Shown: positions 36,817 to 46,394 of the stretch, piece after piece
Numbering within the stretch: the stretch's first letter is position 1
How the letters are laid out: every line of letters starts with the position of its first letter
Assembly (NCBI GenBank): GCA_934130935.1
Contig: CAKOYQ010000004.1
Coordinates: forward strand, 45,172 to 109,171
Length of the DNA: 64,000 bases
Source of the DNA: an uncultured Clostridia bacterium
GTDB lineage: Bacteria; Bacillota; Clostridia; TANB77; CAG-508
Direction of reading: 5' to 3'
Made by a program: the position numbers and the translations under genes
Notes under the pieces: model-generated
The model's input: only the letters and a program-made list of their open reading frames with translations
Database searches by the model: none
Told to the model about the DNA's origin: nothing

Positions 36817-39117
36817 TTATTCATTTCCCTTTAAACTTGTTACCATATCAATTTTCTTTATCTTTGTAGCAAGCAATTTTGAAACTAAATATGATATTAA
36901 AAATGTTCCTATTGCTGCTATTACATATGTTTCAATATTTATATGTGCTCCAAAATCATAACTTTCTTCTATTGCTGTTTTAAATATCCAATCTGTTAAA
37001 TAAAAGCCTGTTGGAAGTCCTAATATTATAGATATTACTGCAATAATATTATTTTGCTTTATAAATATCTTTTTAATTTGTTTATTTTTAAATCCTAAGA
37101 CCTTTAATGTTGCGAATTGATATTGCTTTTCTGTATAAGATAATATACCTAAATTATAGATTATTACAACTCCAAGAATTACAGCTATAACAATAATAAG
37201 TGTAATCATTGTTTTCATTGTCTCAAGCATACTGTCCATTCCTTCTTTTAATTGCTCTATATTTGATATTACTTCAACATTTGTAATTTCTTTTGTATTA
37301 CTTAAATCTTCGTTTGTATACAATGAATCTGGTTTATATTCAATACCTAAACTTTCTAAGTATTTTCTTGTTGCTGTTACATTTTGATTTTGTGGATCTT
37401 TATTAAATCCAACTATTTTAGATGTATGATAAGTATTATCTCCTGAAACATGCCATATTATTTCATCACCTATTTTATATCCATTTGTTTCTGCTAATTT
37501 ATATGTAACATATATTCCATCATCATTATCTAATTTTATAAATTTATCTTTATTATCAACAAATCTGACATAATCTTTACTGTCTGTTACAAAAATATTA
37601 TTAGATTCTCTATTTCCGTCTTTGTCTTTTATTTCTATATACAAGCTTTCAGATGTGTTATCCCCATATTCGTTAGTTAGCTCTTTAATTTCATCATTAC
37701 TAATATCTGATTTTATACTTAGTTTATAATCAAAATTGAATATTCTATTAAATTGTAAATCAATAAAATAATTCATGCTATTTAACATTCCTAAACTACA
37801 AACAATTAACATTGCACATGCTGTAACACCTACGATCCCTGTAACTGTTCTTGCTTTATTTCTGAACATATCTCTTATATTCCATTTTGTATTGAAGCTC
37901 ATTTTTTTGAATATTCCAACTGTTGTTATATTTAAAGAATTATTTTTTACTTTTGGAATTTCATTTCTTAAAGTTTCTGCTGTTTTTTCTTTTAATATTT
38001 TTCTTGTTGCTAAATATGTAACAAATGATACACATAATGTAACAAGAAGTGCAACAATATATGAATCATTTTTAATTATTGGTACTCCATTTGGTATTTC
38101 AAAAAAGCTCATTTCGATTCCAATAAATACATTTCCAATAAAATATCTACCACCTAATAATCCAAACATTGATGCAACTAATGAAATCCAAAATCCATAA
38201 CTTATATAATGTAATATGATTTTGTTTTTCTTAAACCCTAATGCTTTTAATGTTCCTATTTGTACTCTCTGCTTTTTTACTACTCTTGTCATTGTTGTAA
38301 CAACTGAGAGTAATGCTATAAATAAGAATAATCCAGAAAATACTCCTATATATGTTTCTCCCTCTTCGATTTCTCCTTTATATTGTGTATAAGATGGCGT
38401 ATCTTCTATGTTCATTAATACTACATTTTCTATTTTTTCTTCTATGTCATTTTTTACTTCATTTATTTTATCTTTGTTATCTATATCTACCATTATATAA
38501 TTATATTTTAAATAGTCAATGTTTTTAATATATTTTTCTAATTCTTTAGTTGATGCATATGCAAATCCAAATGTTTTGTGGTCTGGGTATAATTGTGACT
38601 CATCTTTTACATCATAAAGATGGTCTGGAACATTTATAAATCCAACAACCTCCTCTTCAAAAACATATCCATCATATTTAATCTTTAATGTATCTCCAAT
38701 TTTTAAATTGTTCTCTTGTGCAAAAAAATTATCCAACCAAACACCTTTTGTATTTGCATCAAATTCTTTTCCCTCTATTATATAAAATTTTGATATCTCA
38801 TTTGATTCTATAAAATTCATTGATAATGTAATATCATTATTATCATCTAAAACTGTACTTACATTTAATTTACCTTCTGCATTTTTTACATTATCAATTT
38901 GTTTTATTGTTTCTATATTTTCTTTTGATAATGATCCCATTACATTTAAATCTTGTAAATTGTTTTGTGTATAGAAATTATTTGCTGTTTGTTTCATTCC
39001 TTCCATATAACTTTCTATTCCACTATAAACCATAACTCCAATAAAAACCATTAAAAATATTGTAATAAATTGTGATAAATTTTGTTTGATATCACGAATC
39101 ATTTTCTTTCTTAGCAT
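36817..39117 (-). CDS. ABC transporter permease, FtsX/MacB superfamily (766 aa)
   Basis: A duplicated FtsX architecture: an N-terminal helix (LSQFITIFLMVFIGVMVYSG), a large extracellular domain (about 45-250), three helices around 255-375, a second extracellular domain (about 460-625) and three C-terminal helices. The cytosolic coupling helices RVQIGTLKALGFKKNKI and YQFATLKVLGFKNKQI are seen. It starts one base after the ATPase gene ends. Such exporters move lipophilic peptides or antibiotics or act in envelope homeostasis; the divergent TetR gene suggests inducible export. Confidence 0.88.
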   Translation of the reverse strand: MLRKKMIRDIKQNLSQFITIFLMVFIGVMVYSGIESYMEGMKQTANNFYTQNNLQDLNVMGSLSKENIETIKQIDNVKNAEGKLNVSTVLDDNNDITLSMNFIESNEISKFYIIEGKEFDANTKGVWLDNFFAQENNLKIGDTLKIKYDGYVFEEEVVGFINVPDHLYDVKDESQLYPDHKTFGFAYASTKELEKYIKNIDYLKYNYIMVDIDNKDKINEVKNDIEEKIENVVLMNIEDTPSYTQYKGEIEEGETYIGVFSGLFLFIALLSVVTTMTRVVKKQRVQIGTLKALGFKKNKIILHYISYGFWISLVASMFGLLGGRYFIGNVFIGIEMSFFEIPNGVPIIKNDSYIVALLVTLCVSFVTYLATRKILKEKTAETLRNEIPKVKNNSLNITTVGIFKKMSFNTKWNIRDMFRNKARTVTGIVGVTACAMLIVCSLGMLNSMNYFIDLQFNRIFNFDYKLSIKSDISNDEIKELTNEYGDNTSESLYIEIKDKDGNRESNNIFVTDSKDYVRFVDNKDKFIKLDNDDGIYVTYKLAETNGYKIGDEIIWHVSGDNTYHTSKIVGFNKDPQNQNVTATRKYLESLGIEYKPDSLYTNEDLSNTKEITNVEVISNIEQLKEGMDSMLETMKTMITLIIVIAVILGVVIIYNLGILSYTEKQYQFATLKVLGFKNKQIKKIFIKQNNIIAVISIILGLPTGFYLTDWIFKTAIEESYDFGAHINIETYVIAAIGTFLISYLVSKLLATKIKKIDMVTSLKGNE

Positions 39118-39118
39118 A

Positions 39119-39829
39119 TTACCATTTCACCTCATCAATCTTTTTAGGATTTTCATTTGGTGTTACACTCTCTATTTTTCCATTCTTTACTCTTATTACT
39201 GTATCTGCAATTTCTGCAAATAAACTATTATGTGTTACAATGATTACAGTATTTGCACCTTTGTTTCCATCACATTGTTTTTTTAGTAAATTTAAGACTT
39301 CTACACCAGTTTTAGAATCTAGGGCTCCAGTTGGCTCATCACATAATAATAATTTTGGATTTTTAGCAATAGCTCTTGCTATTGAAACTCTTTGTTGTTC
39401 CCCACCTGATAACTGATTAGGAAATTTATTCATATGATCTTCTAATCCTACAGCTTTAAGTGCTTCTTTACTATCATTTCCATTTTTTACAACATCTTTG
39501 ATTAATTCCACATTTTCTAATACTGTTAATGTTGGTAATATATTATAAAATTGAAAAATGAATCCTATATTTTCTGCTCTATATTCACTTAATTCATTTT
39601 CATTATATTTTGAAATATCCTCTCCATCTATTTCGATACTACCTTTTGTTAAAGTATCCATTCCTCCAATTAAATTTAATAATGTTGATTTTCCTGCACC
39701 AGATGGTCCAAGTATTACGACAAATTCTCCCTTGTTTATTGATAAATCAATATTATCTAATGCTTTAAATTCTTTTTCTCCTGTGTTGTAAATTTTACTT
39801 ACATTTTTTAGTTCTACTATCTTTTCCAT
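39119..39829 (-). CDS. ABC transporter ATP-binding protein, LolD/MacB type
   Basis: 236 residues: Walker A LGPSGAGKSTLLNLIGG, Q-loop FIFQFYNILPTLTV, signature QLSGGEQQRVSIARAIA, Walker B LLLCDEPTGALDSKTG and H-loop VIIVTHNSL. It partners the FtsX-type permease directly downstream. The ribosome site GGAGGAAAT precedes ATG 39829. The 400-bp gap to the divergent TetR gene must contain both promoters. Confidence 0.93.
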   Translation of the reverse strand: MEKIVELKNVSKIYNTGEKEFKALDNIDLSINKGEFVVILGPSGAGKSTLLNLIGGMDTLTKGSIEIDGEDISKYNENELSEYRAENIGFIFQFYNILPTLTVLENVELIKDVVKNGNDSKEALKAVGLEDHMNKFPNQLSGGEQQRVSIARAIAKNPKLLLCDEPTGALDSKTGVEVLNLLKKQCDGNKGANTVIIVTHNSLFAEIADTVIRVKNGKIESVTPNENPKKIDEVKW

Positions 39830-39962
39830 ATTTCCTCCTTCTTTATATGAAATTTATTTCACATTTTATCAAATTATATCTTTCTATTCATATAAAGTCA
39901 ATATAATATGAATATTTTTTCATATTTTGTTACAAGATAATGGTTTAGTAAAAATTAACACG

Positions 39963-40146
39963 AAAAGACTTTAAATATAAGCTTTGAATGAAATGACGAA
40001 TGTGCATGGAGAAATTTTAGAAATTCTTATGTAGTTTTATGGTAAGAGTTCACGATAGTGGAAAGGACCCATAAAACAAGTTAGAATTTCTTAAATTTCG
40101 TAATAAGCCGAGGAATGTAATGAAAAGCTTATATTTAAAGTCTTTT
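39963..40146. ncRNA. 184-bp rod-like inverted-repeat element, candidate structured RNA
   Basis: The ends pair perfectly over 22 bp (39963-39984 with 40125-40146). Inside an unpaired 26/24-nt bubble (39985-40010 and 40101-40124) is a second stem (about 40011-40042 with 40069-40100) of some 28 pairs with two mismatches. The apical loop, about 26 nt, is 40043-40068. A closing stem, central bubble and long terminal stem of about 184 nt resemble 6S RNA. It may instead be a MITE, since flanks on both sides contain TTAA. The strand of transcription is unknown. It sits between divergent TetR and ABC genes. Confidence 0.45.
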
Positions 40147-40242
40147 TATATTAATTTAAAGCAATACATTATGCTGTAACATATTATTGACAATCACTTT
40201 TTTCGAATGTATAATATTCTTACACTAGGAGGCATTAATTTT

Positions 40243-40851
40243 ATGAATGAATATGAAATAAGAAAACCTATACAAAAGAGATCTATAGAAAAAAAAGAAA
40301 AAATTATCCAATCAGGTTTTGAATTAATTTGTAAAAAAGGATATTATAATACAAATACTGCTGAAATAGCTAAAAATGCTAGTGTCTCAACAGGAATTGT
40401 ATACCAATATTTTAAAGATAAACATGATATTTTTATAGAAGCATTAAAAAAATATGCTGACAATATCTTTTACCCAATGCTTAATATTCCTTTAAAAGAA
40501 TTTGATAAAAATGATTTAGATAAAATTGTTCGAAACATGATAGAAAATTTTATTCAAAATCATAAGCTTTCTCAGTCTGCCCATGAAGAAATTATGGCAA
40601 TGGCTCATTCAGATAAAGATGTAGCTTTTTATTTTCATAAAAGAGAAATTGAAATGACAGAGAAAATCTATGATTTATTAGTTGAAAATGGCTTTAATAA
40701 AAAAAATTTAATGGAAAAATCTCATATCGCTATTGGTTTAATTGACAATTTGTGCCATGAAATAGTTTATCATAAACATAGTAATCTTGATTATAACGTA
40801 ATGATTAACATCTGTATTTATACTATTGTAAACATGTTAAGAAAAGATTAG
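40243..40851 (+). CDS. TetR/AcrR-family transcriptional regulator
   Basis: 202 residues. The N-terminal HTH: ILQSGFELICKKGYYNTNT-like region with TAEIAKNASVSTGIVYQYFK and DKHDIFIEALKKY, classic TetR. The C-terminal helical ligand domain is variable. The start at 40243 is preferred because AGGAGG lies 12 nt upstream and the 12 extra codons of the longer ORF lack a ribosome site. It is divergent from the ABC exporter, which it probably represses. A terminator follows directly. Confidence 0.9.
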   Translation: MNEYEIRKPIQKRSIEKKEKIIQSGFELICKKGYYNTNTAEIAKNASVSTGIVYQYFKDKHDIFIEALKKYADNIFYPMLNIPLKEFDKNDLDKIVRNMIENFIQNHKLSQSAHEEIMAMAHSDKDVAFYFHKREIEMTEKIYDLLVENGFNKKNLMEKSHIAIGLIDNLCHEIVYHKHSNLDYNVMINICIYTIVNMLRKD

Positions 40852-40875
40852 CTCATTAAATAGCTAATCTTTTAT
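40843..40875 (+). terminator. Intrinsic terminator of the TetR gene
   Basis: AAAGATTAGCT (40843-40853, overlapping the stop codon) pairs with AGCTAATCTTT (40862-40872), followed by T-rich sequence. Confidence 0.75.
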
Positions 40876-40880
40876 ATTAC

Positions 40881-41729
40881 TTAAACTTCTCTATCATCAT
40901 CATCGTCATCTAAAGAATTTCCAGATAATTGTCTAATAGTTAAATCATATTCTTTTGAAACCTCTTCTCTCGTTCCATGTCGTAAGTCATTAATATCATA
41001 ACTAGTATTATCTAAATTTTCTTCTACATTTTTTGTTTTATTATATATCTGTAAAGAAATTGGATGTCCATATGTTCCTAATTCAGGAAAACTAAGTCTT
41101 AAATGTTCAAATAGTTTTTCTACATTAGGATACAAATCTGCATATTTTTCAACCACTTCTGATTTTATTACACCTCGGCCAGTTTCTATTTCTCTTTGCT
41201 TAATATTTCTTAAAGAAAGCTCTAAAGTTGGATTTAATATTACAAGCTCTGGCTTAATGTTATTTCTTATAGCTTGTTCTACTTTTTTTCCAAATGCTGG
41301 TGCAGTAATAGATCCTTCATATACTATAGTATCTTTTGGAATCGCATGTGCTTCATATAGTGATTGAATAAAAAATGATTTTCCAGCTCCATATGGTCCA
41401 GCGACATATATGCACCTATTAATATTTTTATTTTTTATTGCTCTCATATAAAATTCATTTGTCAAACAGGCTGCACTATTAGTTATAGCTAAATTATATT
41501 TCCCCCTGTTTTCCTGACTTCTAGCATAAATATCAAAAATCATTTTCATCAAATCCGAATTTATATAACTACCATCACGTGATGAAACAAGTTCTTTGTA
41601 TTTCTCCAACAATTCATCTGTCCTAGTTGTAGTTATTTTAATAATTTCATCTTGTACCTTTTGCAATTCGGGACTATCAAATTTCTTTCTCAATATTGTT
41701 TTTTCATCTATATTTCCCATATCTCTCAT
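40881..41729 (-). CDS. Zeta-toxin-like P-loop kinase (282 aa)
   Basis: The Walker A is YVAGPYGAGKSFFIQSLYE near residue 110. Next come DTIVYEGSITAPAFGKKVEQ and VILNPTLELSLRNIKQRE, the strand/helix order of the zeta/AAA_33 kinases. The first 100 residues are a helical extension. The C-terminus ends in a run of seven acidic residues (DDDDDDREV region). Zeta kinases phosphorylate UDP-GlcNAc, but this N-terminal extension is unusual. A 42-residue ORF directly upstream is a possible antitoxin. Toxicity is not shown by the sequence. Confidence 0.6.
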   Translation of the reverse strand: MRDMGNIDEKTILRKKFDSPELQKVQDEIIKITTTRTDELLEKYKELVSSRDGSYINSDLMKMIFDIYARSQENRGKYNLAITNSAACLTNEFYMRAIKNKNINRCIYVAGPYGAGKSFFIQSLYEAHAIPKDTIVYEGSITAPAFGKKVEQAIRNNIKPELVILNPTLELSLRNIKQREIETGRGVIKSEVVEKYADLYPNVEKLFEHLRLSFPELGTYGHPISLQIYNKTKNVEENLDNTSYDINDLRHGTREEVSKEYDLTIRQLSGNSLDDDDDDREV

Positions 41730-41740
41730 TCCTTCTATAA

Positions 41741-41869
41741 TTAATAATTTGACATCTTTTTAATTCTTTCCTCTAATTTGGGATTTTTGGCAGCCTCCAT
41801 GGAAATTACTTTTCCCAGTTTAACTAAATTTTTTATATACAATTCTTCTTTTTTCTTTTCTTCATTCAT
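41741..41869 (-). CDS. Small basic/helical protein upstream of the zeta-like kinase (42 aa)
   Basis: ATG at 41869; MNEEKKKEELYIKNLVKLGK starts a single amphipathic helix and the ORF ends ERIKKMSNY. The stop lies 11 bp before the kinase start, and AGAAGGAATGAGAG between them serves the kinase. The order small helical protein then zeta-like kinase is that of epsilon-zeta/PezAT modules, though no sequence match to epsilon is recognisable. Confidence 0.45.
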   Translation of the reverse strand: MNEEKKKEELYIKNLVKLGKVISMEAAKNPKLEERIKKMSNY

Positions 41870-42073
41870 ATTAATTTTTTATGACATATTTTACAAATCA
41901 AATATCTCATATACTCCTTCCATTAAATATTTCTTTATTAGTATATCATATGTTTAATATAATTTATATAGATTTTTTCAAATTTTTTATTTTTATAATT
42001 ACTCTTTCTTTTTTTTATCAAAAGTGATATTATACAAAGTATAATACATAGCAATAATGGAGAGTGAAAACAA

Positions 42074-43069
42074 ATGATATCAAGAGAAAAAAATCCAGAA
42101 TATCTAAACTCATTTTTAGATTATTCAATAACTATCTTAAATAAATCACCAAATTCAGTAAAAGAATATAATTATGATTTAACTAATTTTTTAAAATTCA
42201 TGGTAGTACGCTTTAAATTAACAAATGAAACTGATTTGTCTAAAGTAGATATCTTATCATTTAAAGAAAATGATTTAAAAAAAGTAACACTTGATGACAT
42301 TCATGCTTATATATCGCATTTAGCAATAGATAACAGAAGTAAAGCGACAACAAGAGCCAGAAAAGTTTCAACAATAAGAATATTTTTTAAATACCTATCA
42401 CAAAAAGCTAATATTTTAAATATAAATCCTGCTCAAAACTTGGAAACACCAAAACTTGAAAAAAGAATGCCAAAGTATTTATCTTTAGAAGATAGTAAAA
42501 AATTATTAAGTGTAGCAGAAAATGAAGATAATAGAAATTATAAAAGAGATTATGCTATTACAACATTATTTTTAAATTGTGGTATGAGATTATCTGAATT
42601 AGTTGGAATTAATATAAATGATATAGATTTTAGTGAATGTAAAATGACTGTAATTGGAAAAGGAAATAAAGAACGTACAGTTTATCTGAATAAATCTTGT
42701 ATGATTGCATTAAATGATTATTTATCTTCTCGCCCACCATCAAACATGATTAAGCATGATAGTAAAAATTCAGAAAAAGCCCTTTTTCTTAGTGAGCAAA
42801 AACAACGTATTAGTAATAGAACTGTCCAAAATATAATAAGTAAAGAATTAAAACAAGCCGGTCTGGATACAAAAAATCTGTCTGTTCATAAATTAAGACA
42901 TACTGCTGCTACATTAATGTACCAATATGGAAATGTTGATATAAGAGCTTTACAGGAACTTTTAGGTCATCAAAGTATTTCTACAACTGAAATCTATACA
43001 CATGTCAATAATGAACAAGTGCGTAATGCTGTAGAATCAAATCCTTTAGCAGACCCTAAAGATTTGTAA
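42074..43069 (+). CDS. Tyrosine recombinase, XerC/XerD type
   Basis: 331 residues. SAM-like N-terminal domain (FLDYSITILNKSPNSVKEYN) and catalytic domain with Arg in FLNCGMRLSELVGI, Lys in VIGKGNKERTVYL, HKLRHTAATLMYQYG, LLGHQSIST and Tyr in TEIYTHVN. Full-length Xer. It uses CGC, CGU as arginine codons but no CGG. It stands alone on the plus strand with GGAGAG as ribosome site and no attachment repeats nearby, so it fits a chromosomal dimer-resolution recombinase better than an element integrase. Confidence 0.88.
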   Translation: MISREKNPEYLNSFLDYSITILNKSPNSVKEYNYDLTNFLKFMVVRFKLTNETDLSKVDILSFKENDLKKVTLDDIHAYISHLAIDNRSKATTRARKVSTIRIFFKYLSQKANILNINPAQNLETPKLEKRMPKYLSLEDSKKLLSVAENEDNRNYKRDYAITTLFLNCGMRLSELVGININDIDFSECKMTVIGKGNKERTVYLNKSCMIALNDYLSSRPPSNMIKHDSKNSEKALFLSEQKQRISNRTVQNIISKELKQAGLDTKNLSVHKLRHTAATLMYQYGNVDIRALQELLGHQSISTTEIYTHVNNEQVRNAVESNPLADPKDL

Positions 43070-43109
43070 TACATGTTAATATTTAAGCAAAAATGAAAGG
43101 ATTGAAAAT

Positions 43110-43628
43110 ATGAAAAATAATAAACAAGAAATTTTATTTAAAAATGTAACAAAATATGATTCTAAAAACTATAATCAATTTATCCAATTTCACAATAAAA
43201 AATATGCTTTTTCTAATAATTCTTACATCATTATTATGACAATATTATTAATTTATTGTGTGATTTTAAATATAAGACAAAAAAACATACCTCTTATATT
43301 TCTTTTTATAGGGTTACTTATAGGTCTCCTACTTTGGAAAATTTATTTTCCTATGACGAGATATCAAAAAACTCAAAAACAACTTAATAATATAAAAGAT
43401 GCTCATTATACATTTTCTTTTTATAATTTATATTTTAAAATTGATAAAAAGATTATATATTATTTTAAATTATATAAAGTTTTTGAAACAAAAGATTATT
43501 TTTATTTATACATAAATCCTGATTATGCTATGTTAGTTAGTAAAAACGGATTCAAAATTGGTACTGCAGAAGATTTTAGCAATTTTATAAAGAAAAAATG
43601 TTTATTAAAATATAGAAAGCAAGCATAA
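43110..43628 (+). CDS. YcxB-like membrane protein
   Basis: 172 residues with two central membrane helices (IIMTILLIYCVILNI and IPLIFLFIGLLIGLLLWK) and a C-terminal cytosolic PH-like YcxB domain (YTFSFYNLYFKIDKKIIYYF, KVFETKDYFYLYINPDYAML). Function unknown for the family. It follows the recombinase by 40 bp on the plus strand; AAAGGATTG precedes the ATG. Confidence 0.7.
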   Translation: MKNNKQEILFKNVTKYDSKNYNQFIQFHNKKYAFSNNSYIIIMTILLIYCVILNIRQKNIPLIFLFIGLLIGLLLWKIYFPMTRYQKTQKQLNNIKDAHYTFSFYNLYFKIDKKIIYYFKLYKVFETKDYFYLYINPDYAMLVSKNGFKIGTAEDFSNFIKKKCLLKYRKQA

Positions 43629-43631
43629 ATT

Positions 43632-43662
43632 TTAGGAGAGGATTAATTTCCTCTCCTTTATA
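43632..43662 (+). terminator. Intrinsic terminator, bidirectional
   Basis: AGGAGAGGA pairs with TCCTCTCCT across TTAATT, followed by TTAT on the plus strand. It lies between convergent genes. Confidence 0.7.
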
Positions 43663-43673
43663 GATTTTTATAT

Positions 43674-44252
43674 TCATAACAATATAGGTTGAATTTGTTC
43701 ACCATCTAAAGCATATTCTATTGTTTTTATCAAATATGATGGATCAAAGACTACAGAACGTGGTTTAGTAATCGGATTATCTTGTCTAAACGGAACAAAA
43801 TAATAATGTTTTCTATTAAGTAATTTTCCTATGTTTTCTCCTGCACCTGAAAGTCCATTATTGGTTGATATAGCTATAACTACAGGTTTTTCTTTTCTTA
43901 AATGTGATTTTACTGCCATAGTTGCAGAATTATCTATGATATCATTTGCAAGTTTTGCCATGGTATTACCTGTTGCAGGCGCTACCACTAATATATCTAA
44001 CATATCTTTTGGACCAAGTGGTTCTACTTCTTGAATGGTGTGTAAAATTTTGGTCCCAGTAATATCTTCAATTTCATTTATAAAATCTCTAGCTTTTCCA
44101 AATTTAGTATCCATGGTATAACTGTTTTCTGACATTATAGGAACTACTTTAGCTCCTAATTTCACAATCTTCTTAAGCTCATCTATGGTTTTTCTAAATG
44201 TACAAAATGAGCCTGTCATTACAAATCCTATTCTTTTCTCTTCTAAATTCAC
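43674..44252 (-). CDS. spoVFB: Dipicolinate synthase subunit B
   Basis: 192 residues of the flavoprotein fold: GFVMTGSFCTFRKTIDEL, VPIMSENSYTMDTKFG, DILVVAPATGNTMAKLANDI, DNSATMAVKSHLRKEKPVVI and FDPSYLIKTIEYALDG, the SpoVFB (DpaB) pattern. With DpaA it oxidises the lysine-pathway intermediate to dipicolinic acid, the spore-core chelator. The usual upstream dpaA is missing; the upstream neighbour is a PBP gene. It marks the organism as a likely spore-former. A sporulation promoter was not identified. Confidence 0.88.
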   Translation of the reverse strand: MNLEEKRIGFVMTGSFCTFRKTIDELKKIVKLGAKVVPIMSENSYTMDTKFGKARDFINEIEDITGTKILHTIQEVEPLGPKDMLDILVVAPATGNTMAKLANDIIDNSATMAVKSHLRKEKPVVIAISTNNGLSGAGENIGKLLNRKHYYFVPFRQDNPITKPRSVVFDPSYLIKTIEYALDGEQIQPILL

Positions 44253-44356
44253 AATTTAAATTCCTCCTTTCATACTATTTCTATATAATATGAATTTTAG
44301 GAGAATTTTGTCGAAGTGAAATTTGAGATAATTGTAATTTTTAAAATCCTATCCTA

Positions 44357-46375
44357 TTAAAATAATGATTTTATTTTACTTATTAGATAATGGCTTCCAC
44401 CTAAATCTCTACCATTTTCTACCATACTTATTATTAATAATTGATTATTATTCTCATCTGTTGTAAAACAATCAAACCAGCCAAGTACGTCTGCTTCTGC
44501 ATCTTTTGAATCTTTCAATTCTGCTGTTCCTGTTTTTCCTGCAATAGTTCTTCCAGCAACCTTCATATCCTTTGCAGTTCCTTGCTCTACTACTTGTATT
44601 AAATCATCTTTTATCGTATTTGCAGCTTCTTTAGAGAATGCATTTTCTACTAAATATTCTGTTTTATTGCCATCTTTTGCTTCTAAATATGGTTTAATCA
44701 TATTTCCGTCATTTGCAAAAGCAGAATATATAGAAGCCATATGTATAGGATTTACAAGAATCTCGCCCTGTCCATATCCACTATCTGCTAGTACTTTCTC
44801 ATTTTGAATATCATCACTATTTGAATATTGGGATTTAGATGTTGTTAAAGTAAAATCTATATTTTCTCCAAATTTTATTTTTTTCAATCCACTTGTAAAA
44901 TTGTTTTTTCCAATTTGTAAAGCTGCTTGTGCAAAATAAATATTATCAGAATATATTAGAGCATTTCTCAAGTTTTTAGGCCCATTATATGCTGTAAGTG
45001 TTGTTATGTCATATTCACCCCAACCATCTTTTTTCCAACTTAATCCATTATAAGAAAATGTATCTTCTACTTTTAATGAATTAGTTGTTAGTCCTACTGC
45101 GCCAGTTATAGGCTTAAATGTTGAACCTGGGCAATAACTTTGAAGATATCTTGTAAGCATTGGTTTCTTTTCATTATCTTTAATTTCATTCCATTTTTCT
45201 GTGTTCATTCCTAGTGCAAAATCATTTGGATTATATGATGGTGTACTAACAAGTGCTAATAATGCACCTGTCTTAGGATGCATTACAACAAAACATCCTT
45301 CATTATCTTTAAGTTCATTATATAATTTTGTTTGAATGTTTGAGTCTATTGTTAATTTGATATCTTCACCATTTTGCACATCAATTTTAGCAATATCTGT
45401 TTTTCTTGTTCCCTTTGAATCTTCTATATATATTTCTACTCCATCTTTTCCTTTTAATCTATCTTCAAAAATTCTTTCTAGTCCTGCTTTTCCTATAACA
45501 CTTGTGCTTGTATAACCTTTTCCTCTATTTTCTTGTAGTTCTTCTGCAGTAATATTTTGTACATAACCAACTAAATGTGCTGCTGCTTCTCCTAAAGGAT
45601 ATGTTCTTCCTTTATCTGTTGTTATTTTTACACCTGATATTTGAAGTAATTGCTCTTTTAGATTATTATCATCTTTTGAAACTTTTTTTATTGGAACAAA
45701 AGAATCATCTTTTACCCATGAGGCTGATAAACTTTTGTTAATCGAATCTACTGTCACTCCTAGTAAATTAGCCATTTTTTCTATATTTTCATTTTTATTT
45801 TCTCCAAGCTTTCCTGGCACAATTCCAACTGAAGATACTGACCCTTTTCCTGCTAATAACTGTCCATCTTTATCAGTAATTAAACCTCTCTCAGACGATA
45901 TAGTTTTTATTTTTACTTTATCTGTGTTACTTAATTGAGGAAATATTAAACTAGAACTCCAATTAATCGCATATCCATTTTTATTGTCTTTATTTTTGGT
46001 TAATCTAACTGTATTTTGAAAGTCAATTTGGCCAGCTTCTGTATTCATTGTTGAATTATATGTAATCTTGCTTGTTTTTGAATCTTCATTTTCAATGCCT
46101 ATAATTTCTACTTTCATATCTGTCATATCAATTCCATCATAAATATTTTTATTTCTTGAAATAAAATCGTCTTTAGAAATTTGTGCTTTTGAATCTTCTG
46201 TTAGCATATCATACATTTTTTCATAGTTTTGTTCATTTATATATGATATATATTGTTTCCATATTTCTTCTGGATTAGATTTTGTTTTATTACTTGTATA
46301 TAATAGTATACCTCCTGCAATCGCTAAAATTATTGCAACCACTACGATTACCCATAGTATAATTTTCTTGTTCAT
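44357..46375 (-). CDS. Penicillin-binding protein (class B, MecA-like architecture)
   Basis: 672 residues. An N-terminal membrane anchor (ILWVIVVVAIILAIAGGILL), an NTF2-like MecA_N domain (about 35-155), a PBP dimerisation region (about 160-330) and a transpeptidase domain with STFK in CPGSTFKPITG, SxN in LIYSDNIYFA and KTG in IAGKTGTAEL. It crosslinks peptidoglycan at the membrane's outer face. MecA_N-type class B PBPs are common in clostridia and often have low beta-lactam affinity; resistance cannot be concluded. Confidence 0.92.
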   Translation of the reverse strand: MNKKIILWVIVVVAIILAIAGGILLYTSNKTKSNPEEIWKQYISYINEQNYEKMYDMLTEDSKAQISKDDFISRNKNIYDGIDMTDMKVEIIGIENEDSKTSKITYNSTMNTEAGQIDFQNTVRLTKNKDNKNGYAINWSSSLIFPQLSNTDKVKIKTISSERGLITDKDGQLLAGKGSVSSVGIVPGKLGENKNENIEKMANLLGVTVDSINKSLSASWVKDDSFVPIKKVSKDDNNLKEQLLQISGVKITTDKGRTYPLGEAAAHLVGYVQNITAEELQENRGKGYTSTSVIGKAGLERIFEDRLKGKDGVEIYIEDSKGTRKTDIAKIDVQNGEDIKLTIDSNIQTKLYNELKDNEGCFVVMHPKTGALLALVSTPSYNPNDFALGMNTEKWNEIKDNEKKPMLTRYLQSYCPGSTFKPITGAVGLTTNSLKVEDTFSYNGLSWKKDGWGEYDITTLTAYNGPKNLRNALIYSDNIYFAQAALQIGKNNFTSGLKKIKFGENIDFTLTTSKSQYSNSDDIQNEKVLADSGYGQGEILVNPIHMASIYSAFANDGNMIKPYLEAKDGNKTEYLVENAFSKEAANTIKDDLIQVVEQGTAKDMKVAGRTIAGKTGTAELKDSKDAEADVLGWFDCFTTDENNNQLLIISMVENGRDLGGSHYLISKIKSLF

Positions 46376-46394
46376 TTATTACATAACCCCTTTC

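Noticed and set aside
42074..43069. Tyrosine recombinase as integrase of a local element
   Set aside because: No flanking repeats, excisionase or element genes beside it; Xer-type length and setting fit a chromosomal recombinase.
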